Assembly (NCBI GenBank): GCA_018665385.1
Contig: JABJDN010000088.1
Span: forward strand, 1-12,678
Direction of reading: 5' to 3'
DNA: 12,678 bases
Source: Phycisphaerae bacterium
GTDB taxonomy: Bacteria > Planctomycetota > Phycisphaerae > Phycisphaerales > SM1A02
Under the pieces are notes generated by a model. The model did no database searches and was not told the origin of the DNA. It saw only the letters and a program-made list of their open reading frames with translations. Positions 7,447 through 12,678 of this stretch are shown piece by piece. Numbering within the stretch: the stretch's first letter is position 1; every line of letters starts with the position of its first letter. Both the position numbers and the translations under genes were made by a program.

Positions 7447-8562
7447 ATGACACACCCCCAAGAACTACTTCGCACCCCTTTCCACGCATACCACCTTGAC
7501 CAAGGAGCCAAAATGGTTGATTTTGCTGGTTGGGATATGCCGTTGCATTACGGTTCTATTATTGAAGAACATAACCAAGTACGCGGTAGCGGTGGACTTT
7601 TTGATGTGTCGCACATGGGACGCCTTCGATTCAAGGGGAAGGATGCCTGCCGCTTCCTTGATCACATCTGCACACGCCAAATTCACGGCATGGTGGAAGG
7701 TCAAATTCGCTATTCCTTGATTTGCAAAGAAGATGGCGGTTGCCTGGATGATGTCCTTGTGTACTGCGAGGGCGATGCCAATTACTCGATGGTCTGCAAC
7801 GGTGCAAATCGTGAAAAAATTTGGAATCACATCCAAGGCAACAAAGATGGGTACGTCTGCAAAATCAAAGACGAAACTGATGCAACTGCAATGATTGCTG
7901 TGCAGGGCCCAAAAGTCATAGAGCTTTTCTCTTCGTTTTCTAGTGAAGTGCCCACGCTGAAGCGATATAGATTTGTAACAAAAAATCTTCTGATTGCAAA
8001 AATCATGATTTCAAGAACTGGGTACACCGGCGAAGATGGCGTTGAAATAATTCTTCCGAAAAGCTTTGCAAAGAAAGCTGTTGGCATGATGTTCAAAACA
8101 GTTGAAGACAAGGAACTCATCAAGCCGACTGGTCTTGGTGCAAGAGATTCTCTTCGGCTTGAAGCTGGCATGCCTCTATACGGCCACGAACTCGATGAAG
8201 AAACTGACCCACTCTCAGCAGGTTTAAAATTTGCTGTCAAACTTAAAAAAGGGGAAGGTGATAACGAAGCAGAACCCTTTATCGGTCAAAAAGCATTACA
8301 GAAAATTGCCGAACTGGGAACTAGTAAAAAACTCGTCGGTCTTACCTTAGATGGCAAACGTTCACCCCGACAGGGAATGCCGCTACGCAGCGGCGAAGAT
8401 ACCATCGGCGTTGTAACAAGCGGTTGCTTCAGCCCTACGTTTGGATACCCAATTGCAATGGGGTATGTTGCAAGCGATTTTGATGGTAGTACAGTGACTG
8501 TAGATTTCGGGCGACAGCAACACGATGCGACAGTTGTACCACTGCCTTTTTATAAAGCGTAG
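7447..8562 (+). CDS. gcvT: glycine cleavage system aminomethyltransferase (T protein)
   Basis: GcvT takes the aminomethyl group held on lipoyl-GcvH and, with tetrahydrofolate, releases ammonia and forms 5,10-methylene-THF. The 371-residue product matches the family length (about 360-375). Visible blocks are FAGWDMP (26-32), LFDVSHMG (51-58), the folate/catalytic segment GGCLDDVLVY (97-106) with Asp101, RTGYTGEDGVEI, and GLGARDSLRLEAGMPLYGHE. A C-terminal barrel block, SGCFSPTFGYPIAMGYV, follows. These separate it from the shorter YgfZ-type relatives. I chose ATG at 7447; a TTG directly before it (7444) is in frame but less likely, and AAGG at 7433-7436 could serve either. No gcvH or gcvP lies beside it: the downstream neighbour is convergent, so in this window gcvT is a single-gene unit. 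Confidence 0.96.
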   Translation: MTHPQELLRTPFHAYHLDQGAKMVDFAGWDMPLHYGSIIEEHNQVRGSGGLFDVSHMGRLRFKGKDACRFLDHICTRQIHGMVEGQIRYSLICKEDGGCLDDVLVYCEGDANYSMVCNGANREKIWNHIQGNKDGYVCKIKDETDATAMIAVQGPKVIELFSSFSSEVPTLKRYRFVTKNLLIAKIMISRTGYTGEDGVEIILPKSFAKKAVGMMFKTVEDKELIKPTGLGARDSLRLEAGMPLYGHELDEETDPLSAGLKFAVKLKKGEGDNEAEPFIGQKALQKIAELGTSKKLVGLTLDGKRSPRQGMPLRSGEDTIGVVTSGCFSPTFGYPIAMGYVASDFDGSTVTVDFGRQQHDATVVPLPFYKA

Positions 8563-8626
8563 GGTCATGTCCAGCAACTAAGTTCAGCCCCGTTAGGTTG
8601 CGCATAAGGCAAGCCCCCATAAGAAA

Positions 8627-9337
8627 TCAATCCCGCAGCAAGCGAATCTCATCGCGAAGGATTGCAGCGAGTTCGTAGTTTTCATTGGCAATCGCACTTG
8701 CAAGACGCTCTTGTAAATCCACGCGTTCTGAAGTGGGCAACCGTGGGACAAGTGCTTCTTTCATGCCGCGAAGTAATTGCACTTCGTTTGAATGTTCTGC
8801 TTCATCGCCAAGGAGTGAGACAAGTATTTCTAGCCCTTCATCTAACGAAGCCATGGCATCAGTTGTATTTTCAAGTGAAACCGCCCACTCGGCGGAAGCT
8901 CGCGTCCGCAGGGCAATCACCGCTGGTCGAAACTGCTCAAGTGCAATTGTGTCTTGTTCATCCAGCGCGTGTGTATTGCAAAGGTCAAAAATAGCAAGGT
9001 TTCTGTTGCAATCACGAATCACATCTTCAAAACGACTTAGTGCGAATAGCGCGGCTGCCCTGTGGGATCGTTGCACACCTTCTTCGCGCAACTGCCTACA
9101 CGCATTTGGAGAAAGGCCTTCGCTAATGCCTTGCGATTCATACATCGCAAGTAAGGATGAGCAACCCTCTTGCTCAATGCCATCTGGCCTTCCATGCAAC
9201 TCCATTTGCACAACACCAAGTTCGATACGTAATTGGATACATTCACGACCGTCCTCTGCTTCAAAGATACGCACGTTCAGTTTTCCTGGTTCGTGTGGCC
9301 AATTGCGTAACAAAGTTGAAATATCGTTTGAAGTCAT
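8627..9337 (-). CDS. UVR (UvrB/UvrC) motif-containing protein of a planctomycete-type family
   Basis: The 236-residue product has an N-terminal region (about 15-55) with the pattern 'ECIQLRIELGVVQMELHGRPDG', which I associate with planctomycete UVR proteins. The middle (about 90-190) is helical with TPR-like spacing. A C-terminal UVR motif at about 204-236 reads 'LQERLASAIANENYELAAILRDEIRLL'. UVR motifs mediate UvrB-UvrC contacts and also occur in the McsA kinase activator and Clp-related proteins. No CxxC zinc fingers are present, so it is not McsA, and no nuclease or helicase domain is present, so it is neither UvrB nor UvrC. The frame is open upstream to 9448, but that stretch (Asn, Tyr, Arg, Thr rich) looks like untranslated DNA; I therefore start at the ATG 9335-9337, just before the conserved part. 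No Shine-Dalgarno site was seen. The gene converges on gcvT across 64 bases. Function is unknown. Confidence 0.8.
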   Translation of the reverse strand: MTSNDISTLLRNWPHEPGKLNVRIFEAEDGRECIQLRIELGVVQMELHGRPDGIEQEGCSSLLAMYESQGISEGLSPNACRQLREEGVQRSHRAAALFALSRFEDVIRDCNRNLAIFDLCNTHALDEQDTIALEQFRPAVIALRTRASAEWAVSLENTTDAMASLDEGLEILVSLLGDEAEHSNEVQLLRGMKEALVPRLPTSERVDLQERLASAIANENYELAAILRDEIRLLRD

Positions 9338-9504
9338 AATCAGTACAGTTCGCCTAGTGTGACATCCTACTATGCCAGTTGCTAAAGAGTTAGGGTTATA
9401 CGGTCTACGCGCCATTTGGTTTGCGTAATTGTATTGATTTACTCGCAAATATATCCGATGCGGTGCGTAGGATTGTTACAGCAATAGAAAATTAGGAGAC
9501 CTGC
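9338..9504. promoter_or_regulatory. divergent intergenic region between UVR gene and sigma gene
   Basis: This 167-base AT-rich gap must hold promoters for both divergent genes. TTGATT (9434-9439) and TATATC (9450-9455) are the best hexamer-like strings on the plus strand, but their spacing (10 bases) is wrong for a sigma-70 promoter. I found no convincing -35/-10 pair on either strand and no clear operator palindrome. Confidence 0.4.
9494..9498 (+). promoter_or_regulatory. ribosome binding site fixing the GTG start of the sigma gene
   Basis: AGGAG lies 6 bases before the GTG at 9505. It is the strongest Shine-Dalgarno match in the window and supports the GTG start, which has no in-frame ATG alternative before residue 23. 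Confidence 0.75.
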
Positions 9505-10332
9505 GTGGACATCGAACTCTATCTACATCAAATAAATGAAGTATCGCTTCTTACACCTGAAGAAGAAAAAATGCTCGGCTGGAGAATCGTTAACGATTGC
9601 GACCCAGCCGCCAAAGATCACATGATTCGAGCAAACCTACGTCTCGTTGTTTCTATTGGAAAGCGATACCTTGGAAGAGGGCTCACATTAGGTGATTTAA
9701 TCGAGGAAGGAAACATTGGTCTCATACGTGCAGTAGAAGGTTTTGACCCAGCGCACGGAGCGAGATTCTCTACGTACGCATCTTGGTGGATTAAGCAATC
9801 GATTAAACGAATGCTCATCAACGCGACGCAACCTGTGCATATTCCTGCGTATATGGTCGACCTCATTAATCGCTATCGCGATACGCTCCGTGTGTTAACT
9901 GACGATGCAGGGCACGCACCTACAAACCAAGAAGTCGCAAAATTCATGGAATTGCCTTTGAAGAAACTCCAAACTGTTCGACGTGCAATGCGTGCATCTT
10001 CGGGCAGAAAACCTCGCACGACAGCTGGTGAAGCAATTTCACTCGCTGAAATATTCGAGGATGAAAGTAATAAACGCCCTGATGAACAAGTAGAACAAAC
10101 AGAAACAATTAAAGACATCATGGGTTTTCTTAGCCAACTCGACCACCGAGATGCACGTGTACTACGTTTACGCTTCGGCTTAGAGGGACAAAATCCACTT
10201 ACTCTCAAAGAAATTGGCAACGTGATCGGGCTAACACGCGAACGCGTGCGGCAAATTGAAATAGAGTCGCTACGAAGACTGCGCGATCGCATGCAACACG
10301 GCACGCCTATTCATGGACGCAGAGCATCTTAA
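9505..10332 (+). CDS. sigma-70 family RNA polymerase sigma factor (RpoD/SigA-like, lacking region 1.1)
   Basis: The 275-residue protein directs RNA polymerase to promoters. Region 1.2 covers about 1-33 ([19 protein letters not shown]). Region 2 runs about 37-105 with '[17 protein letters not shown]', '[18 protein letters not shown]' and '[16 protein letters not shown]'. Region 3 is about 109-190 and region 4 about 205-262, with the -35 helix-turn-helix near 232-253 ([21 protein letters not shown]). Gln98 matches E. coli Gln437, which contacts the -10 element; the Thr440 position is Lys101. With no region 1.1 and no long spacer, it is a group-2-like or compact primary sigma factor, a form I associate with planctomycetes; sequence alone does not say if it is the main housekeeping factor. 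A GTG start with strong AGGAG supports efficient translation. Its TAA shares the bases TTAA with the stop of the convergent gene, and an intrinsic terminator follows 32 bases later. Confidence 0.93.
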   Translation: MDIELYLHQINEVSLLTPEEEKMLGWRIVNDCDPAAKDHMIRANLRLVVSIGKRYLGRGLTLGDLIEEGNIGLIRAVEGFDPAHGARFSTYASWWIKQSIKRMLINATQPVHIPAYMVDLINRYRDTLRVLTDDAGHAPTNQEVAKFMELPLKKLQTVRRAMRASSGRKPRTTAGEAISLAEIFEDESNKRPDEQVEQTETIKDIMGFLSQLDHRDARVLRLRFGLEGQNPLTLKEIGNVIGLTRERVRQIEIESLRRLRDRMQHGTPIHGRRAS

Positions 10333-11801
10333 AATAGCAACGCATTAAACTCAGAAATAAACTGGGCGCCTCCAAGTGAGGCGTCTTTTTTTCTAAGTCT
10401 GTTTATTTTGGCTGCAATCTCAACTGGCTCTCCGCCATCTTCTGCGTACCACTGCAGGATTCGTACGTTTGCCAACCAATACCAATACGAAGATGTATCG
10501 TCCGGACTTGTTGATTGAATAACAATACCCATTGCATTACTATCTCTGGTGCAATCCGCAAGACCGCACACGAGTTGCACACTTTCGCCTTCAAGTTCGA
10601 TTGCCTTCACAAAAAACTGCTTCGCTTGTGTGTACTTCCCAATGAGTCGGCACGATTCTGCAAGTACAGCGTGATCTATTTGGCGCTCTTCCTGGAGCAA
10701 CAATAAAAATGCTTGATGCAACCAAGCGCTTTCTCCAGTTGTATGCGCTTGCTTGATTGCTTGTTGAAGCAAATCTTGCACTGTAGTGCTGTTGAACGTT
10801 CGCGACATAGTAATAGGCAACTTCGAGTCCCTAGAACATTCAAAAGCGTCAATAAGCGGAATGGGAGTTACTCTGCGAACCATACTAAGCAACGCAATTG
10901 CATCATCTTGTCGCTCACCTGCCGCTTCTGCTAACGGTTCGAGCAAAAGAATTGCTTCTTGGAAATCTTGCGCCCGTACTAACAACGTTATTTCTTCCCA
11001 ATTTGCATCTGCAGTATCAAACTCGGAATTTGTTGCAAGTTCAGTAGCAAGCAATGCAATGCCAGGGATTACGCTACTTGTCGTGATTTCAATACGGGGT
11101 TGCAAACGAGAAAGCCACGCAAGTAATAGTTCTCGTACAGTTTCTTCTTCGTATCCAAACTCTTCAAGCCATTGAGAAAGACGTAGGAGCGCATACACCT
11201 TGTTTTCTTGCGTCTTCGCCACTCGCGCATACCCAAACGCTACTGGAATACGTACATACTGCGCACCGGAAGCACACATGAGAGTATCAAAATCTATATA
11301 CAATTGTTGCGCCAGTTCATTATCGTTTTCTTGCATTGCACGCTCGATGTCGTACAAACACAACACCGCTGCATCTTCTATATGGGCTCCATCAAATTCA
11401 CGCAACAATGTTGCGAACGTTTGTGCTTTTTTAACATCGCCTTGCAATTGCGCGCATCGAAGTTGGAAACGCAATACCCTTGAACCAGCAATGCCGTGCA
11501 GATTCTCATCGATGCTCTCAATATACGAAAGACACTGTGAAACTTTTTCGGCTTCGTACTCCATCTCTATTCCTGCAATCATTGCGTGCATGAATTTTTG
11601 TGCGGTTGTGTTATCTGATGACGTGGTTTTTTTTCGCACTTCGGCAAGAAGTGTTTTGACTTGGTTCAATTCTATTTCAGTTGGTAGTCCAACAACTACA
11701 TTCGCAATAATCGGAGCAGTCGTCCATGAACGAAACAAGTATTCCTTGGCATTGTCTGACTGCGTACAAAAAGCACACGCTACCAATACAACACTTATCA
11801 T
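10329..11801 (-). CDS. exported TPR-like helical-repeat protein in the exbD operon
   Basis: The 490-residue product is mostly paired amphipathic helices of TPR or related solenoid type. The clearest repeats are near 381-411 ([26 protein letters not shown]) and 438-455 ([18 protein letters not shown]), with a closing KKDASLGG block. The N-terminus is a very short hydrophobic segment followed by cysteine: [13 protein letters not shown] at 6-9 matches a lipobox, but eight residues without a basic n-region is unusually short for a lipoprotein signal. No other start is available upstream, because a stop codon lies two codons before the ATG. The start overlaps the exbD stop as ATGA, so the gene should be co-translated with the two ExbD genes. 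By context it may be an envelope partner of a TolQR/ExbBD-type motor, but no catalytic motif was seen and the role is unknown. Its final codons contain the sigma gene's terminator, and an A8 run lies at 11627-11634. Confidence 0.8.
   Translation of the reverse strand: MISVVLVACAFCTQSDNAKEYLFRSWTTAPIIANVVVGLPTEIELNQVKTLLAEVRKKTTSSDNTTAQKFMHAMIAGIEMEYEAEKVSQCLSYIESIDENLHGIAGSRVLRFQLRCAQLQGDVKKAQTFATLLREFDGAHIEDAAVLCLYDIERAMQENDNELAQQLYIDFDTLMCASGAQYVRIPVAFGYARVAKTQENKVYALLRLSQWLEEFGYEEETVRELLLAWLSRLQPRIEITTSSVIPGIALLATELATNSEFDTADANWEEITLLVRAQDFQEAILLLEPLAEAAGERQDDAIALLSMVRRVTPIPLIDAFECSRDSKLPITMSRTFNSTTVQDLLQQAIKQAHTTGESAWLHQAFLLLLQEERQIDHAVLAESCRLIGKYTQAKQFFVKAIELEGESVQLVCGLADCTRDSNAMGIVIQSTSPDDTSSYWYWLANVRILQWYAEDGGEPVEIAAKINRLRKKDASLGGAQFISEFNALLF
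10365..10392 (+). terminator. intrinsic terminator of the sigma factor gene, inside the convergent gene
   Basis: GGCGCCTC (10365-10372) and GAGGCGTC (10378-10385) pair over 8 bp, with one G:U wobble and a CAAGT loop. Seven T residues follow at 10386-10392. This is a textbook Rho-independent terminator 32 bases past the sigma stop codon. It lies wholly within the coding sequence of the minus-strand gene, where it encodes the KKDASLGGA part of the C-terminus. Confidence 0.85.
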
Positions 11802-12253
11802 GATGGGTCATCCAAAGTGATGTTTGTGTAATTTGCATCGACTACAACGTTGTACGCTGATACTGCGTGCTCCCAGCGAGTGTTTACGGTTGGCTGAATT
11901 AGTATTGGGTGAGTCTGCGCGAATAATCCGTCCATGGAAATCAACGAAACTTGGTTCGAAGTTAGAAAAGCAGAAAGACCTTGAAGCGACACCACTGGAT
12001 CCCAGGGCCCTACAAGTCGAATCGAAACATCTGATGCCTGTACGCCAGAAGATTCAACCAGAATGACAAGTGGCTCATTGTCGAGCGCAGCGAGCGTTCC
12101 GCCTTGGCGGAGAGGCAAGTCCATAGGGAATGATTCTTCTGCTGTTTTAAACTCTGTTGCAACCATAAAGTACACCAATAGAAGAAACACGACGTCTATC
12201 ATTGAAGTTAAGTTCAAGCCAATCATTTTCGTATCTCGACGTCTCAATATCAT
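11798..12253 (-). CDS. exbD: ExbD/TolR-family proton channel subunit, second copy
   Basis: ExbD/TolR proteins have one transmembrane helix and a periplasmic domain; with ExbB/TolQ they form a proton-driven motor in the inner membrane. This 151-residue product has a basic cytoplasmic start (ILRRRDTKM), then NLTSMIDVVFLLLVYFMVA. Asp20 in SMIDVV sits at the position of the essential proton-carrying Asp (Asp25 in E. coli ExbD), so it should be an active type. The transmembrane helix spans about 20-37. The rest (about 40-151) is periplasmic and differs strongly from the neighbouring copy, with a 'GPWDPVVSLQGL' segment I do not recognise. The start overlaps the first exbD stop as ATGA, and its own stop overlaps the next gene in the same way. 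The pair may form a mixed ExbD dimer or two motors. Confidence 0.88.
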   Translation of the reverse strand: MILRRRDTKMIGLNLTSMIDVVFLLLVYFMVATEFKTAEESFPMDLPLRQGGTLAALDNEPLVILVESSGVQASDVSIRLVGPWDPVVSLQGLSAFLTSNQVSLISMDGLFAQTHPILIQPTVNTRWEHAVSAYNVVVDANYTNITLDDPS

Positions 12254-12678
12254 CGCTCATCTCCACTCACGATGAGTTGCAACCTTGGTGCTGAGCCTAC
12301 GGCTCGAATTGCTTCAATCACTTCATGTATATATATATATTTCGTCGTTTTGTCTGCTCTCAAATGTACCTCTTGAGCGCCGCCCTGGAGATGCGTTTGC
12401 ACAATTGAGGTCACATCATGGAGCGCGCTGGCTTCAAGTTCGTGGCCAGCAACGACAAACCCTCTAATGTCACCATCTTCAGCCGGAATAATATTCACTA
12501 CTACATGTTCTGCTTTCTCTGGTAAACCAGAAGCAGCGTGGTCTGGACGAGGCAAATCCATTGCAACAGTGTCTCTATCAACGATTTGCGACACTACTAC
12601 AAAAAACACAATGAGCAAAAACGTAACATCAATCATTGGAGTCATGTTCGCGTGAATACCGGAAGTAGTCTTCCCTCG
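12250..12678 (-). CDS. exbD: ExbD/TolR-family proton channel subunit, first copy (N-terminus outside window)
   Basis: The frame is open to the window edge, so the gene is cut at its 5' end; 142 residues are visible. The segment IHANMTPMIDVTFLLIVFFVV is the classic ExbD cytoplasmic-to-membrane junction. Its Asp in PMIDV is the essential proton-carrying residue, and the transmembrane helix follows at once. The conserved block lies upstream of and around the first visible Met (12643-12645), which could be mistaken for the start, but TPMID normally comes about 10-20 residues into the protein. The periplasmic part has 'VHLRADKTTKYIYIHEVIEAIRAVG', matching the usual ExbD pattern 'v.i.aD....y..v..v.....a'. 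So this copy is the conventional one. A TA dinucleotide run (12328-12341) encodes the YIYI part. It overlaps the next exbD by four bases (ATGA). An exbB/tolQ gene is expected just outside the window. Confidence 0.92.
   Translation of the reverse strand, partial: RGKTTSGIHANMTPMIDVTFLLIVFFVVVSQIVDRDTVAMDLPRPDHAASGLPEKAEHVVVNIIPAEDGDIRGFVVAGHELEASALHDVTSIVQTHLQGGAQEVHLRADKTTKYIYIHEVIEAIRAVGSAPRLQLIVSGDER
12328..12341. repeat. TA dinucleotide run within exbD
   Basis: Six and a half to seven TA units run without interruption inside the first exbD copy, where they encode alternating Tyr and Ile. Such tracts can slip in replication; a change of one unit would shift the frame. Confidence 0.85.

Noticed and set aside
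7465..8240. Minus-strand open frames opposite gcvT
   Set aside because: They are antisense to a well-conserved gene and show no recognisable domain or start signal.
8627..9337. Identification of the UVR protein as McsA or UvrB/UvrC
   Set aside because: No paired CxxC zinc fingers, no helicase motifs and no GIY-YIG or endonuclease domain are present; only the UVR motif is shared.
9338..9448. N-terminal extension of the UVR protein (37 extra residues from an earlier ATG)
   Set aside because: The extra residues have no family-like pattern and cover the likely promoter region between divergent genes; conserved sequence begins right after the ATG at 9337.

Overview
The window looks like a chromosomal housekeeping segment of a diderm bacterium, most likely a planctomycete (Planctomycetota, possibly class Phycisphaerae). 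The grounds are family resemblance, not a database search: a fused LpxC-FabZ protein, a short group of sigma-70 factor of about 275 residues with the planctomycete style of regions 1.2 to 4, a UVR-motif protein carrying a central 'GRPDG' block, and a TPR-like protein ending in a '(K)DASLGG' block beside two ExbD genes. Base composition appears moderate (my impression is mid-40s % GC), low for many Phycisphaerae. No mobile elements, CRISPR arrays, tRNA or rRNA genes were seen, and no gene-free stretch exceeds about 170 bases.

Layout. Positions 2-274 (+) hold the 3' end of an unknown gene with a very acidic tail. Positions 281-7353 (-) are one apparent outer-membrane biogenesis operon, transcribed right to left: bamA, two tandem OmpH/Skp-like chaperone genes, lpxD, fused lpxC-fabZ, lpxA. 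Spacings are 79, 20, 5, 36 and 0 bases. A 93-base divergent region separates bamA from gcvT (7447-8562, +). gcvT converges on a UVR-motif protein gene (8627-9337, -). A 167-base divergent region follows, then the sigma-70 factor gene (9505-10332, +) with a strong intrinsic terminator. Positions 10329-12678 (-) are a compact operon read right to left: exbD (cut by the window edge), a second exbD, and a large alpha-helical-repeat protein with a possible lipoprotein signal. Both junctions there are 4-base ATGA start/stop overlaps.

How the genes work together. The large operon joins two arms of outer-membrane construction. BamA inserts beta-barrels, and OmpH/Skp-type periplasmic chaperones deliver them. 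LpxA, LpxC and LpxD catalyse the first three committed steps of lipid A synthesis, while the FabZ domain dehydrates hydroxyacyl-ACP and so competes for the same acyl donor. All recognised active-site residues of LpxC, FabZ and LpxD are present. LpxA keeps its catalytic histidine but has Asn where E. coli LpxA has His160. The right-hand operon encodes proton-channel stator subunits of the TolR/ExbD type, presumably with an ExbB/TolQ gene just outside the window, plus an exported or lipid-anchored solenoid protein. It is the most promising place for a less-described energised envelope machine. The gcvT, UVR and sigma genes are separate single-gene units.
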